Below are positions 35,230 through 43,403 of a DNA stretch of 64,000 nucleotides, one piece after another. The stretch comes from Halobacteriales archaeon QS_4_70_19 (GTDB lineage Archaea; Halobacteriota; Halobacteria; Halobacteriales; Haloarculaceae). The notes under the pieces were generated by a model. That model searched no databases and was not told the origin of the DNA. It saw only the letters and a program-made list of their open reading frames with translations. A program made the translations under genes and the position numbers. Each line of letters starts with the position of its first letter. Positions within the stretch are counted from its first letter, which is position 1. The stretch lies in contig PXRM01000020.1 of NCBI GenBank assembly GCA_003020985.1, positions 21,771 to 85,770 of the forward strand, in the 5' to 3' direction.

Positions 35230-36423
35230 ATGGTTGGCACCGCGACGCTGGTGACGCTCCTTGTCGCGAGTCTGGCGAGTCTCTTCATGGCCTGGTCCAT
35301 CGGCGCCGGCTCGTCGGGGTCGACCCCCTTCGCGCCCGCGGTCGGTGCGAACGCGATCAGCGTGATGCGGGCCGGCTTCGTCGTCGGCATCCTCGGCCTC
35401 CTCGGGGCGGTCCTGCAGGGCGCGAACGTCACGGAGGCGGTCGGGAAGGAACTCGTCGTCGGGGTCACCCTCTCGCCCGTCGCGGCGACGGTCGGGCTCA
35501 TCGTGGCGGCGACGCTCGTCGCCATCGGCGTGTTCGCCGGCTACCCCATCGCCACCGCGTTCACCGTCACCGGGGCCGTCGTCGGCGCCGGCCTGGCGAT
35601 GGGGGGCGCGCCCGCGTGGGCGAAGTACCGGGAGATCGCCACGCTGTGGATGCTGGTCCCGTTCGTCGGCGGCGGCATCGCCTACGGGACGGCCGTAACG
35701 CTGCGCGACGAGCGCGTCCCCGAGCGCGTCGCCGTGCCGCTCCTCGCGGGCATCGTGGGTCTCATCCTCGCGAACGTCGGGTTCGTGCTGCTCGGCCCGG
35801 CCGGGGAGGCCGCCTCCGTGGCGGCGGTCACCGCGAGCCAGCTACCGGCGCCGGCGACACCGGCCCGCATCGGTGTCTCCCTCGTGCTCGCGGCCATCGC
35901 GGCGGTCGCCCTCGAACGCGACCTCGCACGTGACGAGGCCGCCGGCCAGCGACACTTCCTGCTCGCGCTGGGCGGCCTGGTCGCGTTCTCCGCCGGGGGT
36001 TCGCAGGTGGGACTGGCGCTGGGCCCGCTGCTCCCGCTCCTCGAGAAGACCACTCTTGCGCTCCCGCTGACTGCACTGCTGCTCGGCGGCGGAATCGGTC
36101 TGCTGGTGGGCTCGTGGACCGGCGCCCCGCGGATGATCAAGGCCATCTCGCAGGACTACTCCTCGCTCGGCCCGCGGCGCTCCATCGCCGCCCTCATCCC
36201 CTCGTTCGCCATCGCCCAGACCGCCGTCTTCTTCGGTATCCCCGTCTCGTTCAACGAGATCATCGTCTCGGCCATCGTCGGCTCCGGCTACGCCGCAGGC
36301 GGCGCCGGCGTCAGCCGCGAGAAGATAGCGAAGACGGTGCTGGCGTGGATCGGCTCGCTCGTGCTGGCGTTCGCTCTGAGTTACGGGACTTTCGTTGCTG
36401 TGAACATAATAATGAGAATATAG
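35230..36423 (+). CDS. PiT-family inorganic phosphate transporter
   Basis: Integral membrane protein of 397 residues with about ten hydrophobic segments. The family repeat is visible as FAPAVGANAISVMRAGFVVG near the N-terminus (the GAN-D/A signature) and as MIKAISQDYSSLGPRRSIAAL, then VFFGIPVSFNEIIVSAIVG near the C-terminus. It should import phosphate (or metal phosphate) with protons or sodium. An extra loop at about residues 170-260 separates the two halves. The start at 35230 gives a short N-terminus followed directly by the first helix. Confidence 0.88.
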   Translation: MVGTATLVTLLVASLASLFMAWSIGAGSSGSTPFAPAVGANAISVMRAGFVVGILGLLGAVLQGANVTEAVGKELVVGVTLSPVAATVGLIVAATLVAIGVFAGYPIATAFTVTGAVVGAGLAMGGAPAWAKYREIATLWMLVPFVGGGIAYGTAVTLRDERVPERVAVPLLAGIVGLILANVGFVLLGPAGEAASVAAVTASQLPAPATPARIGVSLVLAAIAAVALERDLARDEAAGQRHFLLALGGLVAFSAGGSQVGLALGPLLPLLEKTTLALPLTALLLGGGIGLLVGSWTGAPRMIKAISQDYSSLGPRRSIAALIPSFAIAQTAVFFGIPVSFNEIIVSAIVGSGYAAGGAGVSREKIAKTVLAWIGSLVLAFALSYGTFVAVNIIMRI

Positions 36424-36534
36424 CAGGCATTAATACATTGCTACGGGTTCGTTCCGAACAAGTTCCCGGGCAGCGGCGAATTTCCTCCTCGTCGCCGGCT
36501 GCCTGCAATCAGGTGAGCCCTGAGCGGAGCAGTA

Positions 36535-36715
36535 TCAGCCCGCCTCGCTAACGTCGATGACGGTCATCCCCTCCCGGAACAGCAGTCGAAGCTCGCCCCC
36601 GTCCCAGGTGGTGGTGACGCGGACGCGCGGCGGGTCGTCGAGACCACCTCCTCGTCGAACCCGTCGACGAGTTCCACGATTCGGGGAACCTGTTCCGGAT
36701 GAACCAGAACATCGA
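36535..36715 (-). pseudogene. Frameshifted small protein remnant
   Basis: On the minus strand one frame reads RFDVLVHPEQVPRIVELVDG and FDEEVV. Another frame then takes over with PRVRVTTTWDGGELRLLFREG, MTVIDVSEAG and a stop at 36535. Both halves have protein-like composition, and together they would give one small acidic protein. In the present sequence a frame change around 36640 breaks it, and no good start codon is visible. I call it a degraded gene; family not recognised. The upstream 36424-36534 holds nothing I can identify. Confidence 0.4.
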
Positions 36716-36743
36716 ACCGAGGGAGCGACCGGCGAGGCCGGCC

Positions 36744-38174
36744 TCAGTCCGTCGCGACCTCGTCGGCCTCCGTCTCGGCCCCGGACTCCTCCTCGTCCGG
36801 GTCCGGGGTGACGGTGATGCGGGCCTTCATGATGCGCGTGTTCTCGACCTCCTCGACGCGGATGTCGACGCTGTCGACGGAGATGACCTCGCCCTCCTCG
36901 ACGAGGCGGCCGGCGCGGTTGAAGATGAAGCCGGCGATGGTCTCGAACTCCTCGCCCTCGGGGAGTTCGATGTCCAGCGCCTCGTTGACCTCCTCGATGT
37001 TGAGCTCGCCGCGGACGAGCGCTGTCCGGTCGTCGAGGAACTCGATGGGCTCCTCCTCCTCGCCCTCGAGGATCTCGCCGACGATCTCCTCGGTGAGGTC
37101 CTCCATCGTGACGAGCCCCTCGGTGGTGCCGAACTCGTCGATGACGATGACCATGTGCATCCGGTTCTGGCGCATCTCCGCGAGGAGATCGTCCACGCTC
37201 TTCGACTCGGGGACGTGCAGCGTCGGCTCGATGAGCGACTCCAGCGTGAGATCCTCGGACTCGCCCTCGCCGTAGTTCAGGTCGCGCACCAGGTCGCGGA
37301 CGTGGACGACGCCGATGATGTTGTCCAGCGAGCCCTCGTAGATGGGGACCCTGGCGTGGCTGGACTGGACGGCGGTCTCCAGCGCCTCCTGGATCGAGGC
37401 CTCCTTGGAGACGGCGGTCATGTCGAGTCGCGGGGTCATCACCTCCTTGGCGATGGTGTTGTTGAAGCGGAAGACGCGCTGGAGGAGTTCACGCTCGTCC
37501 TCCTCGATGACGCCCTCGCGCTCGCCGGTCTCGATGATGTCCCGGATCTCGTCGCGGGTGACGTAGGAGGTCTCGATGGCCGACCGGCCGCCCGTCACCC
37601 GGTTGACGACGCGGGTGAGGTGGTCGAACAGGACGACCAGCGGCAGGAGGACGAGCTCGGCGATCTGGAGCGGCCGGGCGATGCGCAGTGCCCACGACTC
37701 CGTGTTCTCGACGGCGTAGGACTTGGGCGCGCTCTCGCCGAACAGCAGCACTAGCGCGGTGATGCCGAAGGTCGCGGCGGCCACGGCAGCCCCCTGTGAG
37801 AGGTAGAGCGCGAACAGCCCCGTCGCGATGGAGGACATGGCGATGTTGACGATGTTGTTGCCGACGAGGATCGTCACCAGCAGCCGGTGCGGGTTGTCCT
37901 TCAGCTCCGCCACCGCCTTCGCGCCGGGGATGCCGTCCTCAACCATCGACTCCACGCGGTGGGGGGCCAGCGAGAACATGGCGATCTCCGAGGAGGAGAA
38001 GAACCCGGAGAAGCCGATGAGGAGGACGATGGTCACGAAACCGAGCGCGGTCAGCGTCCCGGTCCCGATGGTCGGGAGTGACGGGAGCGACTGGAGCGAC
38101 TGGAGCGGCTGGAGGAGAGCGTCGCCGCTACCGGGTAGATCCGCGAACAGCGGGCTGAGAGGGCCTATACCCAT
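36744..38174 (-). CDS. CNNM/CorC-type membrane protein with CBS pair
   Basis: Protein of 476 residues. An N-terminal CNNM (DUF21) transmembrane domain of four segments spans about 35-215 (LIGFSGFFSSSEIAMFSLAP, NNIVNIAMSSIATGLFALYL). Two CBS domains follow, with motifs VMTPRLDMTAVSKEASIQEA and DLLAEMRQNRMHMVIVIDEF, then a C-terminal CorC/HlyC domain (ALVRGELNIEEVNEALDIEL). Related proteins export magnesium or cobalt, or regulate their transport. The ATG at 38174 gives a plausible hydrophobic N-terminus; longer frames are shadows. The C-terminal tail is acidic. Confidence 0.9.
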   Translation of the reverse strand: MGIGPLSPLFADLPGSGDALLQPLQSLQSLPSLPTIGTGTLTALGFVTIVLLIGFSGFFSSSEIAMFSLAPHRVESMVEDGIPGAKAVAELKDNPHRLLVTILVGNNIVNIAMSSIATGLFALYLSQGAAVAAATFGITALVLLFGESAPKSYAVENTESWALRIARPLQIAELVLLPLVVLFDHLTRVVNRVTGGRSAIETSYVTRDEIRDIIETGEREGVIEEDERELLQRVFRFNNTIAKEVMTPRLDMTAVSKEASIQEALETAVQSSHARVPIYEGSLDNIIGVVHVRDLVRDLNYGEGESEDLTLESLIEPTLHVPESKSVDDLLAEMRQNRMHMVIVIDEFGTTEGLVTMEDLTEEIVGEILEGEEEEPIEFLDDRTALVRGELNIEEVNEALDIELPEGEEFETIAGFIFNRAGRLVEEGEVISVDSVDIRVEEVENTRIMKARITVTPDPDEEESGAETEADEVATD

Positions 38175-38356
38175 CGGAATGGTGCCGCCTTGACCCGCCA
38201 CGGGATTAAGGGTTTGCCATCCGCCGTCGCCATGTCCGCGCCACACGCCGTCTCGCGCTGGGGTTCTCGGACGTCTCGCGACCGCGACTCGTCGACCGTG
38301 CACGACTCGCTTCCGCGGGCGATACGCTTACCGGGCGGTCGCGCGTACGTCGGGCC

Positions 38357-38728
38357 ATGAGTGACTCGACAATCACGCTGTACCGCCTGCAGGCGTGTCC
38401 GTTCTGCGAGCGTGTCGTCCGGAAGCTCGACGACCTCGGTATCGACTACCGCTCGCGGTTCGTGGAGGCGCGCCACTCCCGGCGCGACGTGGTCAAGCGC
38501 CTGACCGGCGCGCGGACGGTCCCGGCCATCGTGGACGAGGAGACCGGCGTCACGATGACCGAGTCAGCCAACATCGTGGAGTACCTCGACGAGACCTACG
38601 GCGACGGTGACGGGCCGGAGCCGACCCACGTCTCCGCGGACGCCGCCGGGGACGACGTCCAGCGGCTGGAGTCCGACGGCGACGACGAGGAGGCCGACGA
38701 ACAGGAGCAGGAGGTGGAGGCCGAATGA
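38357..38728 (+). CDS. Glutaredoxin / GST N-terminal-like thiol protein
   Basis: Thioredoxin-fold protein of 123 residues. The active site CPFC is in LYRLQACPFCERVVRKLDDL, with the cis-proline loop ARTVPAIVDEETGVTMTESA. This matches the glutaredoxin or GST N-terminal domain. The last 40 residues are a very acidic Asp/Glu tail without structure. It likely reduces disulfides or acts with low-molecular-weight thiols (gamma-glutamylcysteine in haloarchaea). It overlaps the redoxin gene by 4 nt, forming a redox pair. Confidence 0.88.
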   Translation: MSDSTITLYRLQACPFCERVVRKLDDLGIDYRSRFVEARHSRRDVVKRLTGARTVPAIVDEETGVTMTESANIVEYLDETYGDGDGPEPTHVSADAAGDDVQRLESDGDDEEADEQEQEVEAE

Positions 38729-39243
38729 ACCTCGGCTTCGAGGTGACTGAACTCCCACCGGCCGACCCGCTCGCCGAGGGCGAGACCGCGCCCGACTTCA
38801 CCCGGCCGCTCGTCACCGACGAGTTCTGGGAGGACGTCTCGCTCTCGGACCTGACCGACGAGTCGCCGGTCGTGCTCGTGTTCCACCGGATGGCCGGCGA
38901 CTTCCCGCCGACCTACATCTTCCAGCAGATCCGCGACGACGAGTGGACCGACTGGGACGCCGAGATCGTCGGCGTCTCCATCTCCTCGCCGTACGAGCTC
39001 AAGGGGTTCATCCGCGAGTGGCGCGACTTCGAGCAGTTCCGGTTCTTCTCGGACCCGGCCGCGGAAGTGGCCGAGGAGTTCGGCATCGCGACCGACGTCG
39101 ACGGGATGAGTGGCATCCGCGAGCCGCGGCCGGCCGTCTTCGTCCTCGACGAGGACCGGACGGTCCAGTACGCGTGGACCGCCAGGACGGACCCGGAGTT
39201 CCCGCCGTACGGCGAGGTCGAGGCGGCGGTCCAGGACCTGTAG
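38725..39243 (+). CDS. Redoxin-fold protein lacking the peroxidatic cysteine
   Basis: A 172-residue AhpC/TSA-type redoxin: APDFTRPLVTDEFWEDVSLS, DLTDESPVVLVFHRMAGDFP, and SDPAAEVAEEFGIATDVDGM, then EPRPAVFVLDEDRTVQYAW. The position that normally reads T-x-x-C (the peroxidatic cysteine) is AGDFPPTYI, and the whole protein has no cysteine. It therefore cannot work as a normal peroxiredoxin. It may be a redox-independent scaffold or partner of the overlapping glutaredoxin (inference). Cytoplasmic. Confidence 0.8.
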   Translation: MNLGFEVTELPPADPLAEGETAPDFTRPLVTDEFWEDVSLSDLTDESPVVLVFHRMAGDFPPTYIFQQIRDDEWTDWDAEIVGVSISSPYELKGFIREWRDFEQFRFFSDPAAEVAEEFGIATDVDGMSGIREPRPAVFVLDEDRTVQYAWTARTDPEFPPYGEVEAAVQDL

Positions 39244-39249
39244 ACGACG

Positions 39250-39852
39250 ATGTCGGCCGGGCCGGTCTCCGACGAGGCCATCGAGCGTGCCGCCGCCCGC
39301 ATCCACGACGGCGGCCTGGTCGTCTACCCCACGGAGACGGTGTACGGGCTCGGCGCTGACGCCACCGACCCGGACGCCGTCGAGCGAGTCTTCGCTGCGA
39401 AGGGACGCGACCGCGACAGGCCCGTGTCGATGGCCGTTCCCGACCTCGACGCGGCGGCCCCGTACGTCCGGCTGACCGACCGGGAGCGGGCCTTCGCGGA
39501 CGCGTTCCTCCCCGGCCCCGTGACGCTGGTCGTCGAGCGGACCGCCCGCGTCCCCGACGTGCTGGTCGCAGGTGGCGACCGCGTCGGCCTCCGCATCCCG
39601 GACCACGATATCTCCCGCCGCCTCGTCGCTGCCGCGGAGCGCCCCGTGACGAGCACCAGTGCAAACCGGAGCGGCGAACCGAGCGCCCGGACGGTCGCCG
39701 ACCTCCCTGCCGACCTCCGGGAGCGGGCGGTCGTGCTGGACGGTGGAGAGACGCCCGGCGGCGGCAGCACCGTCATCGACGTGATCGCCGGGACCATCCA
39801 CCGGCGCGGGGCGAGCGCCGACGCCGTCGAGCAGTGGCTGGCCGAGCACTGA
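39250..39852 (+). CDS. Threonylcarbamoyl-AMP synthase (Sua5/YrdC/TsaC)
   Basis: Protein of 200 residues of the YrdC family. It has GGLVVYPTETVYGLGADATD (the nucleotide/threonine site), FAAKGRDRDRPVSMAVPD (K-x-R-x3-P-V), LPGPVTLVVERTARVPD, and the catalytic-loop motif PVTSTSANRSGEPSA. It makes threonylcarbamoyl-AMP from threonine, bicarbonate and ATP, the first step of tRNA t6A37 modification. The protein has only the YrdC domain, without the Sua5 C-terminal extension, as in TsaC. Confidence 0.93.
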   Translation: MSAGPVSDEAIERAAARIHDGGLVVYPTETVYGLGADATDPDAVERVFAAKGRDRDRPVSMAVPDLDAAAPYVRLTDRERAFADAFLPGPVTLVVERTARVPDVLVAGGDRVGLRIPDHDISRRLVAAAERPVTSTSANRSGEPSARTVADLPADLRERAVVLDGGETPGGGSTVIDVIAGTIHRRGASADAVEQWLAEH

Positions 39853-39865
39853 TATCCCCTGACCG

Positions 39866-40531
39866 TCACCGCCCGAGCAGCGAGCGGAGCGTCCGGGTCC
39901 GTGTGCCACACTCCGCCCGGTAGTCGCACGGGGCACAGCGGTCGTCGTTCTCCAGCCGTGGCGGCGGCCCGTCCATCGACCGGGCCACGCGGAGCGCGTG
40001 GCGGTAGGCGGCGCACCGGCGTGTCCCGAGCGAGATGCGCCGCACCACACCGTGCGCTGGGTACTCCACGAACGCGTGCCCCGCCTCCGCCTCGCGCTCC
40101 CAGGCGAGCGCCTTCGCGGCTGCGACCGCGCGGACGGAGTCGGGCTCCCAGACGCCCCGGTCGGGTGGTTCCCCTGCGCTGACGATGGAGACGGTCGGTT
40201 GGCCGGGCAGGTCGCCATCGAGGACCTTGTGCGCGATGCCGCGTGCGTCCTTCCCCTCCAGCAGCATCTCGCGGCCGGCCGGGTCCACGAGTTCCGGCCA
40301 GGCGTCGAGCCGTTCCTTCGCGGCCGAGAGTCGGGCGCGGAACTGGGTCGGCGTCACGTCCACGGGCTCCTCGCGGAGGTCACGGCCCGGGTCGAGGAGT
40401 TCCTCGTAGCGGAACGCCAGCGTCCGTCGTCTCGCCGCCGCTTCCGGGACCTCGTGGTCCTCGTGCTTGCGCCGGTAGTAGAGCTGCCGCGGACAGTACG
40501 CCGCCGTCGCGAGTGCCGAGAACGCCTGCAT
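39866..40531 (-). CDS. Stand-alone Cas4-like RecB-family nuclease
   Basis: A 221-residue protein with Cas4-type iron-sulfur cysteines: one in AAYCPRQLYYRRKHE and three in the C-terminal DDRCAPCDYRAECGTR. The PD-(D/E)XK core is less clear: the regions SRKVLDGDLPGQPTVS-like (HKVLDGDLPGQPTVSIVSAG) and HAFVEYPAHGVVRRI are in the expected places, but no clean E-x-K strand is seen. It is 17 kb from the CRISPR operon, beside a threonylcarbamoyl-AMP synthase and a YkgJ protein. It could be a housekeeping DNA-repair nuclease rather than a CRISPR protein. Confidence 0.75.
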   Translation of the reverse strand: MQAFSALATAAYCPRQLYYRRKHEDHEVPEAAARRRTLAFRYEELLDPGRDLREEPVDVTPTQFRARLSAAKERLDAWPELVDPAGREMLLEGKDARGIAHKVLDGDLPGQPTVSIVSAGEPPDRGVWEPDSVRAVAAAKALAWEREAEAGHAFVEYPAHGVVRRISLGTRRCAAYRHALRVARSMDGPPPRLENDDRCAPCDYRAECGTRTRTLRSLLGR

Positions 40532-40646
40532 CGGGGACGGTAGCCGCGGCCTCCGGTTTCAAGTCTCGGCAGCCACCGTGGGCTGGACCGCACACGGTCG
40601 GCGCGGGGCGGAACGCCTTTGCCCACCAGTCTCCGAGAGCGAGGAC

Positions 40647-41213
40647 GTGAGCGATACGACGAGCGTCGACCGCAGTGACCCGGACGGCGACGGGACCGGA
40701 GAGTCCCGCGAGCCGCCGTTCCGGGTCGAGGTCCATCCCGGTCACGACGCGGTCGTGGAGTTCGACCCGTCGCTGACGTTCGAGTGTGTCGACGACTGCA
40801 CCTGGTGCTGCCAGCACGGCGTCCTCCTGTACGAGAAGGACCTGCTGGAGCTGGCCGCCCGCGAGTCCATCAACGACGCCGTGGCGCAGGCACACGGGCG
40901 CGACTTCGTCCAGCGGGAAGCGAAAGAGCGCGAGGAGCACGTCGACGAGGACGGCGCGGCCTGCTACTTTCTGCGCGACGACGGCCTCTGTGCCCTCCAT
41001 GACGAGCACGACTGGAAGCCGGCCCGCTGTTCCGTCTTCCCCCTCGAGGTGCACGTCGAGGACGGCGACATCCACGTCTCGGTCCGGGACAGCGCCCACG
41101 AGCACTGCGAGGGGCTGAACGTGAGCGAGCGCCGGGTGGTCGACAACCTCGACGCGTTCCTGCCGGAACTCCTGTGGGAGCTCGACGACCCGACGACCGA
41201 GGTAGAGCTGTAG
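40647..41213 (+). CDS. YkgJ-family cysteine-cluster protein
   Basis: Protein of 188 residues with the YkgJ-type metal-binding cysteines: ECVDDCTWCCQHGVLLYEKD, then ACYFLRDDGLCALHDEH and KPARCSVFPLEVHV, and a last Cys in SAHEHCEGLNVSERRVVDN. Members chelate zinc or iron; the precise role is unknown. I prefer the GTG at 40647; an upstream in-frame start at 40578 would add 23 residues of unlikely composition. Divergent from the Cas4-like gene. Confidence 0.8.
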   Translation: MSDTTSVDRSDPDGDGTGESREPPFRVEVHPGHDAVVEFDPSLTFECVDDCTWCCQHGVLLYEKDLLELAARESINDAVAQAHGRDFVQREAKEREEHVDEDGAACYFLRDDGLCALHDEHDWKPARCSVFPLEVHVEDGDIHVSVRDSAHEHCEGLNVSERRVVDNLDAFLPELLWELDDPTTEVEL

Positions 41214-41270
41214 AGTCGCGGTCGGGCCATCCAGTGGCTGGTCCCGCCGGCGGTTGCGGGACCGTGGTCG

Positions 41271-41651
41271 TCAGTCCTCCTTCGCCCGGTAGTACGTCCG
41301 CTTGCCGTCCGGCGTCTCGATGGTCCTAGACTCGATCCGCCCCTCGGCCTCCAGCTCCGCGAGCGCCTCGCTGATGTTGCCCGATCGCCGGAAGACGGTC
41401 CGGTTGACGCGGCTGAGGAACCGCTCGAACATCCCGCTCTCGCCGGGTGCATCGGGGCTGGTCCCCTCCGGGCTCTCCCCGGCGACAGCGTCACCGGCCA
41501 CGTCGCGCGCGTACACTTTCGCCAGCTCGTCGGCCGTGTAGGCACGGGTGTCGTTCAGCTCCAGGTACTCGAGGAGCTTCTCCTTCACGTGGGTGTCCTC
41601 CCCACCTTCCTCGGTCCGTCCAGCCTCCCACTCGTCGGCGTCGATCGGCAT
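41271..41651 (-). CDS. Small winged-helix-like hypothetical protein
   Basis: Haloarchaeal protein of 126 residues. The N-terminal half has a helix-turn-helix look (KEKLLEYLELNDTRAYTADE, LAKVYARDVAG), then a linker rich in Gly/Ser/Pro. The C-terminal part (NRTVFRRSGNISEALAELEA, EGRIESRTIETPDGKRTYYR) resembles a winged-helix wing. Probably DNA-binding; function unknown. Confidence 0.65.
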   Translation of the reverse strand: MPIDADEWEAGRTEEGGEDTHVKEKLLEYLELNDTRAYTADELAKVYARDVAGDAVAGESPEGTSPDAPGESGMFERFLSRVNRTVFRRSGNISEALAELEAEGRIESRTIETPDGKRTYYRAKED

Positions 41652-41699
41652 ACCTCGAATCTACTCGCCGGGCGAGTTTAGATTTCCGGGACGGCCGGA

Positions 41700-42293
41700 C
41701 TACGCGTAGCGGTCCTCGGCCCACGGGTCGGCCGTGACGGAGTAACCCCGCCGTTCCCAGTAGCCCCGGTCCGGTTCGGTGAGGAACTCGACACCCGTGA
41801 CCCACTTCGCCCCCTTGTAGGCGTAGCGGTGGGGGGTCACCACGCGGAGCGGGCCACCGTGGTCGGCAGGCAGCGGTTCGCCGTCGAACGCCCAGGCGAA
41901 CATGGTCTCGCGGCGGTCGCACGCCGCCAGCGGGAGGTCGGTCGTGTACCCGTCCGCCGCGTGGAACATGACGTGGACGGCGTCGTCCTCGATCCCGACA
42001 GCCTCGGCGAGCGTGGGGAAGGTGACGCCGGTGAACTCGCAGTCGAACTTCGACCAGCCGGTGACACAGTGGAAGTCCTGCCGCTGGGTCCCGCTGGGCA
42101 GGTCGCGGAACTCGTCGAAGGAGAACGTCGTCGGCTCCTCGACAGCGCCCCAGACCTCGATCTCCGGGTCGCTCACGGACGGGGTCCCCGACTTCGACAG
42201 GACCGGGAACGCGCTCGTCTCGCGCTGCCCGGGAGGGAGCCGCCCCTCCCCGAACTCGTGGTAGAGGTCCGTGATGTCTACGATGTCGGTCAT
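41700..42293 (-). CDS. Sulfite-oxidase-like molybdopterin oxidoreductase
   Basis: Protein of 197 residues of the oxidoreductase molybdopterin-binding fold. The molybdenum-ligand cysteine is in DFHCVTGWSKFDCEFTGVTF, and further family marks are VHVMFHAADGYTTDLPLAA and GGPLRVVTPHRYAYKGAKWV, then WERRGYSVTADPW at the C-terminus. No Tat signal or membrane anchor is seen, so it is probably cytoplasmic, in the YedY/MsrP-like group. Substrate unknown. Confidence 0.88.
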   Translation of the reverse strand: MTDIVDITDLYHEFGEGRLPPGQRETSAFPVLSKSGTPSVSDPEIEVWGAVEEPTTFSFDEFRDLPSGTQRQDFHCVTGWSKFDCEFTGVTFPTLAEAVGIEDDAVHVMFHAADGYTTDLPLAACDRRETMFAWAFDGEPLPADHGGPLRVVTPHRYAYKGAKWVTGVEFLTEPDRGYWERRGYSVTADPWAEDRYA

Positions 42294-42449
42294 ACGCCGA
42301 CTGCGTGCCCCGAGCCCGTAGACCTAGCGTTCTCCCACTCTACTATCAAATAAGCCTCATTTTCTTCCGGAACGAAAAATCATCCACGCGGAGTGCAAGC
42401 GAAAGTTCGCATCGGACCGAAGGGGTTTGTCGAAATCGCTACCTCCCCC

Positions 42450-42466
42450 GCCAAGTTTAAATAACC
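42450..42466 (+). promoter_or_regulatory. TATA-box promoter of the ribbon-helix-helix gene
   Basis: CAAGTTTAAATAACCGT holds a strong TATA-like TTTAAATAA about 30 nt before the ATG at 42492. This matches leaderless or short-leader haloarchaeal promoters. The wider gap 42294-42491 is AT-richer than the surrounding genes. Confidence 0.55.
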
Positions 42467-42491
42467 GTCAGTCGAACCTGCACCCATTCAG

Positions 42492-42704
42492 ATGCCGAAG
42501 GTAGAAATCACGGTCCCTGAACACCTGGAGATGCAGATCGCCCAGCTGGTCGAGCGGGGCGAGTTCGTCAACCGCGAGGAGGCCATCGAGGACCTCCTGT
42601 CGACCGGAATCCGGGCCTACAAGACAAGTGGTCCGATGGAGGACGAGGACGCCGGATTCGAGGACGACGGGATGATGGGCCACGACGACGAGTACGTCTT
42701 CTGA
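42492..42704 (+). CDS. Ribbon-helix-helix (CopG-like) DNA-binding protein
   Basis: A 70-residue protein with an N-terminal beta-strand (PKVEITVPEHLEMQIAQLVE) followed by the helices RGEFVNREEAIEDLLSTGIRAYK and an acidic tail with Met and His. The strand-helix-helix pattern fits a dimeric RHH transcription factor or antitoxin. No toxin gene is adjacent, so a regulator is likelier. Its own promoter is at 42450-42466. Confidence 0.75.
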   Translation: MPKVEITVPEHLEMQIAQLVERGEFVNREEAIEDLLSTGIRAYKTSGPMEDEDAGFEDDGMMGHDDEYVF

Positions 42705-42807
42705 CGACCGGCCGCCGTGGCCGTCTGCGGGAGCGACCGGTGTGCCCCGGGAACATGGTACCTCCCCCCGCACAACTGTTATGTCGGCGTACGGGCAACA
42801 CGCCACC

Positions 42808-43086
42808 ATGCACAAGGACGAACTGCTGGAACTCCACGAACAGATGGTCTCCATCATGGAGACGTTCGACGGGATGGACGACGTCGACTCCCGCGTCTTC
42901 GAGGGGTACAAGGGCCTCGACGTGACTCCGAACGACGTCCACAAGTCCAAGTCCGAACACAAGCACGCCGTCTTCGTGCTCGGCAACGCGCTCGCGAAGG
43001 TGATGAGCGAGGACGAGTTCTCCGACGCCGGCCGTATCGGCAAGCGGATGGAGGAACTGGCGGACGACGCCGAACGGAAGCTGTAA
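42808..43086 (+). CDS. UPF0058 family protein
   Basis: A 92-residue haloarchaeal protein beginning MHKDELLELHEQMVSIMETF, then DVTPNDVHKSKSEHKHAVFV and LGNALAKVMSED. The sequence fits the UPF0058 family, short metal-ligand-rich (His/Glu) helical proteins of unknown function. The ATG at 42808 is preferred to an in-frame upstream codon because it gives the family's exact N-terminus. Confidence 0.85.
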   Translation: MHKDELLELHEQMVSIMETFDGMDDVDSRVFEGYKGLDVTPNDVHKSKSEHKHAVFVLGNALAKVMSEDEFSDAGRIGKRMEELADDAERKL

Positions 43087-43403
43087 TCGCGGAATTACTG
43101 CGGAATTCGATGTATATCTCCCCGACTCGGCACGTATAGTATGAGAGATTCGGATATCGAATATATCTGCTCCTGAAACTTCAAGTACCATCCCGGGAGC
43201 ACCGTCCCCGTGACCTGACCTGGGTCGGCGGGGGCCCCGGGCGGTGCGGCGCCGTCCTCCGTCGTCGTTGCCGTGGCGCCGCCTGTTCGCAATCCACTGT
43301 CGGGGATGTTAACTCCGGCCCGGCCGGACGCGGGGTATGGACTCGTCCACGAGTGGGACCCCCGCCAGGGTGGCCCGGCACCGACTGTCGGAGGTGAGAC
43401 GGT
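43087..43403. other. Gene-free gap between the UPF0058 and S49 genes
   Basis: About 317 bp. The left half is AT-rich with a direct repeat GCGGAATT and a small palindrome (ATTCG-GATAT-CGAAT, 43148-43162), which looks regulatory. The right half is GC-rich. Candidate short reading frames here have no recognisable content, so I assign none. The start of the S49 gene (GTG at 43404) follows directly. Confidence 0.5.

Noticed and set aside
43095-43292. A 65-residue minus-strand frame in the gap before the S49 gene
   Set aside because: Low-complexity Ala/Pro/Gly start and an AT-rich non-coding-like end; no motif, probably chance.
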